Of a stretch of 64,000 bases of DNA, positions 36,230-48,834 are shown one piece after another. Below the pieces are notes generated by a model, which was not told the DNA's origin, ran no database searches, and saw only the letters and a program-made list of their open reading frames with translations. This stretch comes from Muraenolepis orangiensis (lineage: Eukaryota > Chordata > Actinopteri > Gadiformes > Muraenolepididae), in the NCBI GenBank assembly GCA_027704905.1, contig JANIIK010000514.1:117501-181500 (forward strand), given 5' to 3'. Position 1 is the stretch's first letter. Each line of letters starts with the position of its first letter. A program made the translations under genes and the position numbers.

Positions 36230-37560
36230 AGATCTTACAATATATTTCGGGTAATGTTCAATGGCAGATCTTACATTCTATTAGGCAAGAATAAGCCACC
36301 CACTCCAATTCAGCCAACTCTTCCCTAGTGGTCTAGTGGTTAGGATTCGGGTTCGATTCCAGGTCAGGGAACATACATTTATGACTTTCTAATAACTTGT
36401 CTAAATGTTCAACGGAAGATCTTACAATATATTTCGGGTAATGTTCAATGGCAGATCATACATTCAATTAGGCAAGAATAAGCCACCCACTCCAATACAG
36501 CCAACGCTTCCCTAGTGGTCTAGTGGTTAGGATTCGGCGTTCGATTCCTGTTCGATTCCTGTCCTGTCCTCATTCCCGGTCAGGGAACATACATTTAAGA
36601 CTTTCTAATAACTTGTCTAAATGTTCAATGGAAGATCTTACAATAAATTACGCCGTCATGTTCAATGGCAGATATTACATTCAATTAGGCAAGAATAAGC
36701 AACCCACTCCAATATTATTTATGACTTTCTAATAACTGTTGTCTAAATGTTCAACGGAAGATCTTACAATCAATTACACGCTCATGTTCAATGGCAGATA
36801 TTACATTCAATTAGGAAAGAATAAGCCACCAATGCTTCCCTGGTGGTCTAGTGGTTAGGATTCGGCGTTCGATTCCTGTCCTGTGCTCATTCCCGGTCAG
36901 GGAACATACATTTAAGACTTTCTAATAACTTGTCTAAATGTTCAATGGAAGATCTTACAATAAAATACGCCCTCATGTTCAATGGCAGATATTACATTCA
37001 ATTAGGCAAGAATAAGCCACCCACTCCATTAAGCCAATGCTTTTCTGGTGGTCTAGTGGTTAGGATTCGGCGTTCGATTCCTGTCCTGTCCTCATTCCCT
37101 GTCAGGGAACATACATTTAAGACTTTCTAATAACTTGTCTAAATGTTCAACGGAAGATCTTTCAATAAATTACACCCTCATGTTCAATGGCAGATATTAC
37201 ATTCAATTAGGCAAGAATAAGCCACCCACTCCAATACAGCCAAAGCTTCCCTGGTGGTCTAGTGGTTAGGATTCGGGTTCGATTCCCGGTCAGGTAACAT
37301 ACATTTATGACTTTCTAATAACTGTTGTCTAAATGTTCAACGGAAGATCTTACAATATATTTCGGGAAATGTTCAATGGCAGATCTTAAATTCAATTAGG
37401 CAAGAATAAGCCACCCACTCCAATAGAGCCAATTCTTCCTTGGTGGTCTAGTGGTTAGGAATCGGGTTCGATTCCCGGTCAGGTAACATACATTTATGAC
37501 TTTCTAATAACTGTTGTCTAAATGTTCAACGGAAGATCTTACAATATATTTCGGGTAATG
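36230..37560 (+). repeat. 2,339-bp-offset duplicated block, copy 1
   Basis: This multi-unit block, including the tRNA-less fusion and the aagccaatgcttttctgg unit, recurs from about 38,570. The offset is 2,339 bp (for example 36930/39269). Confidence 0.75.
36704..36722 (+). other. Spacer-to-spacer fusion lacking a tRNA core
   Basis: The sequence passes from acccactccaata directly to ttatttatgactttc, so the whole tRNA core is missing between two spacers. The same fusion occurs 2,339 bp later at about 39043-39061. Confidence 0.9.
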
Positions 37561-37625
37561 TTCAATGGCAGATCTTACATTCAATTTGGCAAGAATAAGC
37601 CACCCACTCCTATACAGCCAATGCT

Positions 37626-37697
37626 TCCCTGGTGGTCTAGTGGTTAGGATTCGGCGCTCTCACCACCGCGGCCCGGGTTCTATTCCCGGTTAGGGAA
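37626..37697 (+). pseudogene. tRNA-Glu (CTC), B-box change
   Basis: One anticodon-stem mismatch (CACCG). The T loop is TTCTATT, which loses the conserved purine of the B box. Confidence 0.6.
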
Positions 37698-38449
37698 CAT
37701 ACATTTATGACTTTCTAATAACTGTTGTCTAAATGTTCAACGGAAGATCTTACAATCAATTACACGCTCATGTTCAATGGCAGATCTTACATTCAATTAG
37801 GCAAGTATAAGCCACCCACTCCAATACAGCCAACGCTTCCCTAGTGGTCTAGTGGTTAGGATTCGGCGTTCGATTCCTGTCCTGTCCTCATTCCCGGTCA
37901 GGGAACATACATTTAAGACTTTCTAATAACTTGTCTAAATGTTCAATGGAAGATCTTACAATATATTTCGGGTAATGTTCAATGGCAGATCTTACATTCA
38001 ATTAGGCAAGAATAAGCCACCCACTCCAATACAGCCAATTCTTCCCTGGTGGTCTAGTGGTTAGGATTAGGGTTCGATTCCCGGTCAGGGAACATACATT
38101 TATGACTTTCTAATAACTGTTGTCTAAATGTTCAACGGAAGATCTTACAATAAATTACACCCTCATGTTCAATGGCAGATCATACATTCAATTAGGCAAG
38201 TATAAGCCACCCACTCCAATACAGCCAACGCTTCCCTAGTGGTCTAGTGGTTAGGATTCGGCGTTCGAATCCTGTTCGATTCCTGTCCTGTCCTCATTCC
38301 CGGTCAGGGAACATACATTTAAGACTTTCTAATAACTTGTCTAAATGTTCAATGGAAGATCTTACAATAAATTACGCCGTCATGTTCAATGGCAGATATT
38401 ACATTCAATTAGGCAAGAATAAGCAACCCAATCCAATACAGCCAATGCT

Positions 38450-38521
38450 TCCCTTGTTGTCTAGTGGTTAGGATTCGGTGCTCTCACCGCCGCGGCCTGA
38501 GTTCGATTCCCGGTTAGGGAA
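38450..38521 (+). pseudogene. tRNA-Glu (CTC), acceptor mismatch
   Basis: The acceptor is TCCCTTG. There is a T-stem mismatch of the ctgag class, while the anticodon arm is sound. Confidence 0.55.
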
Positions 38522-39586
38522 CATTCATTTATGACTTTCTAATAACTGTTGTCTAAATGTTCAACGGAAAAACTTACAATATATTTCGGGTAATGTTCAA
38601 TGGCAGATCTTACATTCTATTAGGCAAGAATAAGCCACCCACTCCAATTCAGCCAACTCTTCCCTAGTGGTCTAGTGGTTAGGATTCGGGTTCGATTCCA
38701 GGTCAGGGAACATACATTTATGACTTTCTAATAACTTGTCTAAATGTTCAACGGAAGATCTTACAATATATTTCGGGTAATGTTCAATGGCAGATCATAC
38801 ATTCAATTTGGCAAGAATAAGCCACCCACTCCAATACAGCCAACGCTTCCCTAGTGGTCTAGTGGTTAGGATTCGGCGTTCGATTCCTGTTCGATTCCTG
38901 TCCTGTCCTCATTCCCGGTCAGGGAACATACATTTAAGACTTTCTAATAACTTGTCTAAATGTTCAATGGAAGATCTTACAATAAATTACGCCGTCATGT
39001 TCAATGGCAGATATTACATTCAATTAGGCAAGAATAAGCAACCCACTCCAATATTATTTATGACTTTCTAATAACTGTTGTCTAAATGTTCAACGGAAGA
39101 TCTTACAATCAATTACACGCTCATGTTCAATGGCAGATATTACATTCAATTAGGAAAGAATAAGCCACCAATGCTTCCCTGGTGGTCTAGTGGTTAGGAT
39201 TCGGCGTTCGATTCCTGTCCTGTGCTTATTCCCGGTCAGGGAACATACATTTAAGACTTTCTAATAACTTGTCTAAATGTTCAATGGAAGATCTTACAAT
39301 AAAATACGCCCTCATGTTCAATGGCAGATATTACATTCAATTAGGCAAGAATAAGCCACCCACTCCATTAAGCCAATGCTTTTCTGGTGGTCTAGTGGTT
39401 AGGATTCGGCGTTCGATTCCTGTCCTGTCCTCATTCCCTGTCAGGGAACATACATTTAAGACTTTCTAATAACTTGTCTAAATGTTCAACGGAAGATCTT
39501 ACAATAAATTACACCCTCATGTTCAATGGCAGATCTTACATTCAATTAGGCAAGTATAAGCCAGCCACTCCAATACAGCCATTGCT

Positions 39587-39658
39587 TCCCTGGTAGTCTA
39601 GTGGTTAGGGTTCGGCGCTCTCACCGCCGCGGCCCGGGTTCGATTCCCGGTCAGGGAA
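39587..39658 (+). tRNA. tRNA-Glu-CTC: tRNA-Glu (CTC), near-textbook
   Basis: It differs from the textbook gene only at position 9 (A) and in the D stem (ggg for gga, still paired by wobble). Acceptor, anticodon and T arms are complete. No T4 follows within the next unit. Confidence 0.85.
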
Positions 39659-39780
39659 CATACATTTATGACTTTCTACTAACTGTTGTCTAAATGTTCA
39701 ACGGAAGATCTTACAATATATTTCGGGTAATGTTCAATGGCAGATCTTACATGCTATTAGGCAAAAATAAGCCACCCACC

Positions 39781-39848
39781 CCCTGGTCTAGTGGTTAGGA
39801 TTTGGCGCTCTCACCACCGCGGCCCGGGTTCGATTACCGATCAGGGAA
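39781..39848 (+). pseudogene. tRNA-Glu (CTC), 5'-truncated
   Basis: The acceptor 5' strand is lost (cacccaccccctggtcta), and the anticodon stem and T arm carry further changes. Confidence 0.75.
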
Positions 39849-39988
39849 CATACATTTATGACTTTCTAATAACTGTTGTCTAAATGTTCAACGGAAGATC
39901 TTACAATAAATTACACCCTCATGTTCAATGGCAGATATTACATTCAATTAGGAAAGAATAAGCCACCCACTCCAATACAGCCAATGCT

Positions 39989-40060
39989 TCCCTAGTGGTC
40001 TAGTGGTTAGGATTCGGCGCTCTCACAGCCACGGCCCGGGTTCGATTCCCGATCAGGGAA
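39989..40060 (+). pseudogene. tRNA-Glu (CTC), AGCCA stem class
   Basis: TCCCTAG acceptor, AGCCA anticodon strand and gatc T-stem mismatch. Confidence 0.7.
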
Positions 40061-40606
40061 CATACATTTATGACTTTCTAATAACTGTTGTCTAAATGTT
40101 CAACGGAAGATCTTACAATATATTTCGGGTAATGTTCAATGGCAGATCTTACATTCTATTAGGCAAGAATAAGCCACCCACTCCTATTCAGCCAACTCTT
40201 CCCTAGTGGTCTAGTGGTTAGGATTCGGGTTCGATTCCCGGTCAGGGAACATACATTTATGACTTTCTAATAACTGTTGTCTAAATGTTCAACGGAAGAT
40301 CTTACAATAAATTACACCCTCATGTTCAATGGCAGATATTACATTAAATTAGGCAAGAATAAGCCACCCACTCCAATACAGCCAATGCTTCCCTGGTGGT
40401 CTAGTGGTTAGGATTCGGCGTTCGATTCCTGTTCGATTCCTGTCCTGTCCTCATTCCCGGTCAGGGAACATACATTTAAGACTTTCTAATAACTTGTCTA
40501 AATGTTCAATGGAAGATCTTACAATAAATTACGCCGTCATGTTCAATGGCAGATATTACATTCAACTAGGCAAGAATAAGCAACCCACTCCAATACAGAC
40601 AATGCT

Positions 40607-40678
40607 TCCCTGGTGGTCAAGTGGTTAGGATTCGGCACTCTCACAGCCACGGCCCGGGTTCGATTCCCGATCAGGGAA
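40607..40678 (+). pseudogene. tRNA-Glu (CTC), AGCCA stem class
   Basis: It has tcaagtgg in the A box, CGGCA/AGCCA in the anticodon stem and gatc in the T stem. Near-identical copies lie upstream of each LINE fragment (45281, 55356, 62805). Confidence 0.7.
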
Positions 40679-40718
40679 CGTACATTTATGACTTTCTAAT
40701 AACTGTTGTCTAAATGTT

Positions 40719-40730
40719 CAACGGAAGATC
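40719..40730. repeat. 12-bp target-site duplication of the truncated LINE
   Basis: caacggaagatc here and at 41516-41527 bound the LINE insertion. It is part of the normal spacer. Equivalent pairs are 45393-45404/46194-46205, 55468-55479/56269-56280 and 62917-62928/63718-63729. Confidence 0.92.
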
Positions 40731-41515
40731 CATCCATCCATCTTCTCCCGCTTATCCGAAATCGGGTCGCGGAGGTAGCAGCTCCAGCAGGGGACTCCAA
40801 ACTTCCCTCTCCCTGGCAACATCGACTAGCTCTGACTGGGGGATCCCGAGGCGTTCCCAGGCCAGTGTGGAGATGTAATCACCCCACCTGTACCTCGGTC
40901 TGCCCCGTGGTCTCCTCCCAGTTGGATGTGCCTGGAAAACCTCCCTCGGGAGGCGACCAGGAAGCATCCTTACTAGATGCCCGAACCACCTCAACTGGCT
41001 CCTTTCTATGCGAAGGAGCAGCGGCTCTACTCCGAGTCTCTCACGAGTGACTGAGCTTCTCACCCTATCCCTCAGGGAGATATCAGCCACCCTCCTGAGG
41101 AAACTCATTTCGGCCGCTTGTATTCGCGATCTCGTCCTTTCGGTCATTACCCATTGCTCATGGCCATAGGTGAGGGTAGGAACGAAGACTGATCGGTAGA
41201 TCGAGAGCTTTGCCTTCTGGCTCAGCTCTCTTTTGGTTACAACGGTGCGCCAAAGTGCACCCAATACCGCTCCCGCTGCACCTATTCTCCTGTCAATCTC
41301 ACGCTCCATCCTCCCCTCACTCGAGAACAAGACCCCGAGATACTTGAACTCCTTCACTTGGGATAAGGACTCCCTCCCTACTTGGAGTAGACAATCCACC
41401 GGTTTCCTGCTAAGAACCATGGCCTCAGATTTGGAGGTGCTGATCCTCATCCCAGCCGCTTCACATTCTGCTGCAAACCGATCCAGTGAGTGCTGAAGGT
41501 CACATACTGATGACG
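40731..41515 (-). mobile_element. 5'-truncated Rex3/RTE LINE, copy 1 (785 bp)
   Basis: This corresponds to about 7661-8445 of the full-length element. It keeps the last 232 codons of the pol frame without a stop (40752-41450) and the GATG tail. It lacks the RT catalytic box, so it encodes no enzyme. It has the change VADIS where the long copy has VAGIS, shared by all four fragments. Confidence 0.93.
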
Positions 41516-42275
41516 CAACGGAAGATCTTACAATATATTTCGGGTAATGTTCAATGGCAGATCTTACATTCTATTAGGCAAGAATAAGCCACCCACTCCA
41601 ATTCAGCCAACTCTTCCCTAGTGGTCTAGTGGTTAGGATTCGTGTTCGATTCCCGGTCAGGGAACATACATTTATGACTTTCTAATAACTGTTGTCTAAA
41701 TGTTCAACGGAAGATCTTACAATAAATTACACCCTCATGTTCAATGGCAGATATTACATTCAATTAGGCAAGAATAAGCCACACACTCCAATACAGCCAA
41801 TGCTTCCCTGGTGGTCTAGTGGTTAGGATTCGGCGTTCGATTCCTGTTCAGGTAACATACATTTAAGACTTTCTAATAACTTGCCTAAATGTTCAATGGA
41901 AGATCTTACAATAAATTACGCCCTCATGTTCAATGGCAGATATTACATTCAATTAGGCAAGAAAAAGCCACCCACTCCATTAAGCCATTGCTTTTCTGGT
42001 GGTCTAGTGGTTAGGATTCGGCGTTCGATTCCTGTCCTGTCCTCATTCCCTGTCAGGGAACATACATTTAAGACTTTCTAATAACTTGTCTAAATGTTCA
42101 ACGGAAGATCTTTCAATAAATTACACCCTCATGTTCAATGGCAGATATTACATTCAATTAGGCAAGAATAAGCCACCCACTCCAATACAGCCAAAGCTTC
42201 CCTGGTGGTCTAGTGGTTAGGATTCGGGTTCGATTCCCGGTCAGGTAACATACATTTATGACTTTCTAATAACTG

Positions 42276-43720
42276 TTGTCTAAATGTTCAACGGAAGATC
42301 TTACAATATATTTCGGGAAATGTTCAATGGCAGATCTTACAATAAATTACGCCCTCATGTTCAATGGCAGATATTACATTCAATTAGGCAAGAATAAGCC
42401 ACCCACTCCATTAAGCCATTGCTTTTCTGGTGGTCTAGTGGTTAGGATTCGGCGTTCGATTCCTGTCCTGTCCTCATTCCAGGTCAGGGAACATACATTT
42501 AAGACTTTCTAATAACTTGTCTAAATGTTCAATGGAAGATCTTACAATATATTTCGGGTAATGTTCAATGGCAGATCTTACATTCAATTAGGCAAGAATA
42601 AGCCACCCACTCCAATACAGCCAATTCTTCCCTGGTGGTCTAGTGGTTAGGATTAGGTTTCGATTCCCGGTCAGAGAACATACATTTATGACTTTCTAAT
42701 AACTGTTGTCTAAATGTTCAACGGAAGATCTTACAATAAATTACACCCTCATGTTCAATGGCAGATCTTACATTCAATTAGGCAAGTATAAGCCACCCAC
42801 TCCAATACAGCCAACGCTTCCCTAGTGGTCTAGTGGTTAGGATTCGGCGTTCGATTCCTGTTCGATTCCTGTCCTGTCCTCATTCCCTGTCAGGGAACAT
42901 ACATTTAAGACTTTCTAATAACTTGTCTATATGTTCAATGGAAGATCTTACAATAAATTACGCCGTCATGTTCAATGGCAGATATTACATTCAATTAGGC
43001 AAGAATAAGCAACCCACTCCAATACAGCCAATGCTTCCCTGGTGGTCTAGTGGTTAGGATTCGGTGCTCTCACCGCCGCGGCCTGAGTTCTATTCCCGGT
43101 TAGGGAACATACATTTATGACTTTCTAATAACTGTTGTCTAAATGTTCAACGGAAGAACTTACAATAAATTACACCCTCATGTTCAATGGCAGATATTAC
43201 ATTCAATTAGGCAAGAATAAGCCACCCACTCCAATACAGCCAAAGCTTCCCTGGTGGTCTAGTGGTTAGGATTCGGGTTCGATTCCCGGTCAGGTAACAT
43301 ACATTTATGACTTTCTAATAACTGTTGTCTAAATGTTCAACGGAAGATCTTACAATATATTTCGGGAAATGTTCAATGGCAGATCTTACAATAAATTACG
43401 CCCTCATGTTCAATGGCAGATATTACATTCAATTAGGCAAGAATAAGCCACCCACTCCATTAAGCCATTGCTTTTCTGGTGGTCTAGTGGTTAGGATTCG
43501 GCGTTCGATTCCTGTCCTGTCCTCATTCCAGGTCAGGGAACATACATTTAAGACTTTCTAATAACTTGTCTAAATGTTCAATGGAAGATCTTACAATATA
43601 TTTCGGGTAATGTTCAATGGCAGATCTTACATTCAATTAGGCAAGAATAAGCCACCCACTCCAATACAGCCAATTCTTCCCTGGTGGTCTAGTGGTTAGG
43701 ATTAGGTTTCGATTCCCGGT
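42276..43720 (+). repeat. 1,049-bp higher-order repeat, about 1.4 copies
   Basis: Five units recur with period 1,049 bp (42276/43325). The same repeat is present at 46954 (about 2.6 copies) and 57029 (about 1.4 copies). Confidence 0.88.
43036..43107 (+). pseudogene. tRNA-Glu (CTC), B-box change
   Basis: The anticodon stem is sound (CGGTG/CGCCG), but the T loop is TTCTATT and the T stem has one mismatch. It is part of the 1,049-bp repeat, with copies at 47714, 48763 and 57789. Confidence 0.6.
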
Positions 43721-43865
43721 CAGGGAACATACATTTAAGACTTTCTAATAACTTGTCTAAATGTTCAATGGAAGATCTTACAATAAATTACGCCGTCATG
43801 TTCAATGGCAGATATTACATTCAATTAGGAAAGAATAAGCCACCCACTCCAATACAGCCAAAGCT

Positions 43866-43936
43866 TACCTGGTGGTCTAGTGGTTAGGATTTGGGCTCTC
43901 ACCGCCTCGGCCCTGGTTCGATTCCCACTCAGGGAA
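43866..43936 (+). pseudogene. tRNA-Glu (CTC), 71 nt
   Basis: TACCTGG acceptor, one base lost before the anticodon (ttgggctctc), and a weak T stem (ccctgg / cccac). The counterpart lies at 58619. Confidence 0.7.
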
Positions 43937-44264
43937 CATACATTTATGACTTTCTAATAACTGTTGTCTAAATGTTCAACGGAAGATCTTACAATATATT
44001 TCGGGTAATGTTCAATGGCAGATCTTACATTCTATTAGGCAAGAATAAGCCACCCACTCCAATTCAGCCAACTCTTCCCTAGTGGTCTAGTGGTTAGGAT
44101 TCGTGTTCGATTCCCGGTCAGGGAACATACATTTATGACTTTCTAATAACTGTTGTCTAAATGTTCAACGGAAGATCTTACAATATATTTTGTGTAATGT
44201 TCAATGGCAGATCTTACATTCAATTTGGCAAGAATAAGCCACCCACTCCAATACAGCCAATTCT

Positions 44265-44336
44265 TCCCTGGTGGTCTAGTGGTTAGGATTCGGCGCTCTC
44301 ACCGCCGCGGCCCGGGTTCGATTCCCGGTCAGGGAA
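44265..44336 (+). tRNA. tRNA-Glu-CTC: tRNA-Glu (CTC), textbook sequence
   Basis: All 72 nt match the vertebrate tRNA-Glu(CTC) I know: acceptor TCCCTGG/TCAGGGA, anticodon stem CGGCG/CGCCG around CTCTCAC, T stem CCGGG/CCCGG and B box GGTTCGATTCC. No T4 follows for more than 1 kb, so termination is an open question. It has an identical counterpart at 59018 in the duplicated block. Confidence 0.93.
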
Positions 44337-45070
44337 CATACATTTATGACTTTCTAATAACTGTTGTCTAAATGTTCAACGGAAGATCTTACAATATATT
44401 TCGGGTAATGTTCAATCGCAGATCTTACATTCTATTAGGCAAGAATAAGCCACCCACTCCAATTCAGCCAACTCTTCCCTAGTGGTCTAGTGGTTAGGAT
44501 TCGGGTTCGATTCCCGGTCAGGGAACATACATTTATGACTTTCTAATAACTGTTGTCTAAATGTTCAACGGAAGATCTTACAATAAATTACACCCTCATG
44601 TTCAATGGCAGATATTACATTAAATTAGGCAAGAATAAGCCACCCACTCCAATACAGCCAACGCTTCCCTAGTGGTCTAGTGGTTAGGATTCGGCGTTCG
44701 ATTCCTGTTCGATTCCTGTCCTGTCCTCATTCCCGGTCAGGTAACATACATTTATGACTTTCTAATAACTGTCTAAATGTTCAACGGAAGATCTTACAAT
44801 ATATTTCGGGTAATGTTCAATGGCAGATCTTACATTCTATTAGGCAAGAATAAGCCACCCACTCCAATTCAGCCAACTCTTCCCTAGTGGTCTAGTGGTT
44901 AGGATTCGGGTTTGATTCCCGGTCAGGGAACATACATTTATGACTTTCTAATAACTGTTGTCTAAATGTTCAACGGAAGATCTTACAATAAATTACGCCG
45001 TCATGTTCAATGGCAGATATTACATTCAATTAGGCAAGAATAAGCAACCCACTCCAATACAGCCAATGCT

Positions 45071-45142
45071 TCCCTGGTGGTCTAGTGGTTAGGATTCGGT
45101 GCTCTCACCGCCACGGCCTGAGTTCGATTCCCGGTCAGGGAA
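45071..45142 (+). pseudogene. tRNA-Glu (CTC), ctgag class
   Basis: One mismatch in the anticodon stem (CGGTG/CGCCA) and one in the T stem. The acceptor is textbook (tcaggga). Confidence 0.5.
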
Positions 45143-45280
45143 CATACATTTAAGACTTTCTAATAACTTGTCTAAATGTTCAATGGAAGATCTTACAATA
45201 AATTACGCCGGCATGTTCAATGGCAGATATTACATTCAATTAGGCAAGAATAAGCAACCCACTCCAATACAGACAATGCT

Positions 45281-45352
45281 TCCCTGGTGGTCAAGTGGTT
45301 AGGATTCGGCACTCTCACAGCCACGGCCCGGGTTCGATTCCCGATCAGGGAT
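45281..45352 (+). pseudogene. tRNA-Glu (CTC), AGCCA stem class
   Basis: Like 40607, but with T as the last base (agggat). Confidence 0.7.
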
Positions 45353-45404
45353 CATACATTTATGACTTTCTAATAACTGTTGTCTAAATGTTCAACGGAA
45401 GATC

Positions 45405-46193
45405 CATCCATCCATCCATCTTCTCCCGCTTATCCGAAATCGGGTCACGGAGGTAGCAGCTCCAGCAGGGGACTCCAAACTTCCCTCTCCCTGGCAACAT
45501 CGACTAGCTCTGACTGGGGGATCCCGAGGCGTTCCCAGGCCAGTGTGGAGATGTAATCACCCCACCTGTACCTCGGTCTGCCCCGTGGTCTCCTCCCAGT
45601 TGGATGTGCCTGGAAAACCTCCCTCGGGAGGCGACCAGGAAGCATCCTTACTAGATGCCCGAACCACCTCAACTGGCTCCTTTCTACGCGAAGGAGCAGC
45701 GGCTCTACTCCGAGTCTCTCACGAGTGACTGAGCTTCTCACCCTATCCCTCAGGGAGATATCAGCCACCCTCCTGAGGAAACTCATTTCGGCCGCTTGTA
45801 TTCGCGATCTCGTCCTTTCGGTCATTACCCATTGCTCATGGCCATAGGTGAGGGTAGGAACGAAGACTGATCGGTAGATCGAGAGCTTTGCCTTCTGGCT
45901 CAGCTCTCTTTTGGTTACAACGGTGCGCCAAAGTGCACCCAATACCGCTCCCGCTGCACCTATTCTCCTGTCAATCTCACGCTCCATCCTCCCCTCACTC
46001 GAGAACAAGACCCCGAGATACTTGAACTCCTTCACTTGGGATAAGGACTCCCTCCCTACTTGGAGTAGACAATCCACCGGTTTCCTGCTAAGAACCATGG
46101 CCTCAGATTTGGAGGTGCTGATCCTCATCCCAGCCGCTTCACATTCTGCTGCAAACCGATCCAGTGAGTGCTGAAGGTCACATACTGATGACG
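45405..46193 (-). mobile_element. 5'-truncated Rex3/RTE LINE, copy 2 (789 bp)
   Basis: Same 5' breakpoint and same 12-bp target duplication as copy 1, with one more GATG unit. A base change near the 3' end (gggtcacgg) distinguishes it. It was produced by array duplication, not by a new insertion. Confidence 0.93.
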
Positions 46194-47713
46194 CAACGGA
46201 AGATCTTACAATATATTTCGGGTAATGTTCAATGGCAGATCTTACATTCTATTAGGCAAGAATAAGCCACCCACTCCAATTCAGCCAACTCTTCCCTAGT
46301 GGTCTAGTGGTTAGGATTCGTGTTCGATTCCCGGTCAGGGAACATACATTTATGACTTTCTAATAACTGTTGTCTAAATGTTCAACGGAAGATCTTACAA
46401 TAAATTACACCCTCATGTTCAATGGCAGATATTACATTCAATTAGGCAAGAATAAGCCACCCACTCCAATACAGCCAATGCTTCCCTGGTGGTCTAGTGG
46501 TTAGGATTCGGCGTTCGATTCCTGTTCAGGTAACATACATTTAAGACTTTCTAATAACTTGCCTAAATGTTCAATGGAAGATCTTACAATAAATTACGCC
46601 CTCATGTTCAATGGCAGATATTACATTCAATTAGGCAAGAATAAGCCACCCACTCCATTAAGCCATTGCTTTTCTGGTGGTCTAGTGGTTAGGATTCGGC
46701 GTTCGATTCCTGTCCTGTCCTCATTCCCTGTCAGGGAACATACATTTAAGACTTTCTAATAACTTGTCTAAATGTTCAACGGAAGATCTTTCAATAAATT
46801 ACACCCTCATGTTCAATGGCAGATATTACATTCAATTAGGCAAGAATAAGCCACCCACTCCAATACAGCCAAAGCTTCCCTGGTGGTCTAGTGGTTAGGA
46901 TTCGGGTTCGATTCCCGGTCAGGTAACATACATTTATGACTTTCTAATAACTGTTGTCTAAATGTTCAACGGAAGATCTTACAATATATTTCGGGAAATG
47001 TTCAATGGCAGATCTTACAATAAATTACGCCCTCATGTTCAATGGCAGATATTACATTCAATTAGGCAAGAATAAGCCACCCACTCCATTAAGCCATTGC
47101 TTTTCTGGTGGTCTAGTGGTTAGGATTCGGCGTTCGATTCCTGTCCTGTCCTCATTCCAGGTCAGGGAACATACATTTAAGACTTTCTAATAACTTGTCT
47201 AAATGTTCAATGGAAGATCTTACAATATATTTCGGGTAATGTTCAATGGCAGATCTTACATTCAATTAGGCAAGAATAAGCCACCCACTCCAATACAGCC
47301 AATTCTTCCCTGGTGGTCTAGTGGTTAGGATTAGGTTTCGATTCCCGGTCAGAGAACATACATTTATGACTTTCTAATAACTGTTGTCTAAATGTTCAAC
47401 GGAAGATCTTACAATAAATTACACCCTCATGTTCAATGGCAGATCTTACATTCAATTAGGCAAGTATAAGCCACCCACTCCAATACAGCCAACGCTTCCC
47501 TAGTGGTCTAGTGGTTAGGATTCGGCGTTCGATTCCTGTTCGATTCCTGTCCTGTCCTCATTCCCTGTCAGGGAACATACATTTAAGACTTTCTAATAAC
47601 TTGTCTAAATGTTCAATGGAAGATCTTACAATAAATTACGCCGTCATGTTCAATGGCAGATATTACATTCAATTAGGCAAGAATAAGCAACCCACTCCAA
47701 TACAGCCAATGCT

Positions 47714-47785
47714 TCCCTGGTGGTCTAGTGGTTAGGATTCGGTGCTCTCACCGCCGCGGCCTGAGTTCTATTCCCGGTTAGGGAA
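47714..47785 (+). pseudogene. tRNA-Glu (CTC), B-box change
   Basis: The same sequence as 43036 (TTCTATT loop), in the first 1,049-bp copy. Confidence 0.6.
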
Positions 47786-48762
47786 CATACATTTATGACT
47801 TTCTAATAACTGTTGTCTAAATGTTCAACGGAAGAACTTACAATAAATTACACCCTCATGTTCAATGGCAGATATTACATTCAATTAGGCAAGAATAAGC
47901 CACCCACTCCAATACAGCCAAAGCTTCCCTGGTGGTCTAGTGGTTAGGATTCGGGTTCGATTCCCGGTCAGGTAACATACATTTATGACTTTCTAATAAC
48001 TGTTGTCTAAATGTTCAACGGAAGATCTTACAATATATTTCGGGAAATGTTCAATGGCAGATCTTACAATAAATTACGCCCTCATGTTCAATGGCAGATA
48101 TTACATTCAATTAGGCAAGAATAAGCCACCCACTCCATTAAGCCATTGCTTTTCTGGTGGTCTAGTGGTTAGGATTCGGCGTTCGATTCCTGTCCTGTCC
48201 TCATTCCAGGTCAGGGAACATACATTTAAGACTTTCTAATAACTTGTCTAAATGTTCAATGGAAGATCTTACAATATATTTCGGGTAATGTTCAATGGCA
48301 GATCTTACATTCAATTAGGCAAGAATAAGCCACCCACTCCAATACAGCCAATTCTTCCCTGGTGGTCTAGTGGTTAGGATTAGGTTTCGATTCCCGGTCA
48401 GAGAACATACATTTATGACTTTCTAATAACTGTTGTCTAAATGTTCAACGGAAGATCATACAATAAATTACACCCTCATGTTCAATGGCAGATCTTACAT
48501 TCAATTAGGCAAGTATAAGCCACCCACTCCAATACAGCCAACGCTTCCCTAGTGGTCTAGTGGTTAGGATTCGGCGTTCGATTCCTGTTCGATTCCTGTC
48601 CTGTCCTCATTCCCTGTCAGGGAACATACATTTAAGACTTTCTAATAACTTGTCTAAATGTTCAATGGAAGATCTTACAATAAATTACGCCGTCATGTTC
48701 AATGGCAGATATTACATTCAATTAGGCAAGAATAAGCAACCCACTCCAATACAGCCAATGCT

Positions 48763-48834
48763 TCCCTGGTGGTCTAGTGGTTAGGATTCGGTGCTCTCAC
48801 CGCCGCGGCCTGAGTTCTATTCCCGGTTAGGGAA
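48763..48834 (+). pseudogene. tRNA-Glu (CTC), B-box change
   Basis: The same sequence, in the second 1,049-bp copy. Confidence 0.6.

Larger units (their letters stand above)
40100..44870 (+). repeat. Large duplicated block, copy 1
   Basis: About 4.8 kb that recurs at about 54,850-59,620 with the same unit order and the same LINE insertion. The offset is 14,749 bp before the LINE tail and 14,753 bp after it; the difference is one GATG unit. Confidence 0.85.

Noticed and set aside
40731..41515. A functional 232-residue protein in the truncated LINE copies
   Set aside because: It is only the C-terminal tail of the RT protein, without the catalytic box or a promoter. The four copies stay open because they are recent duplicates.
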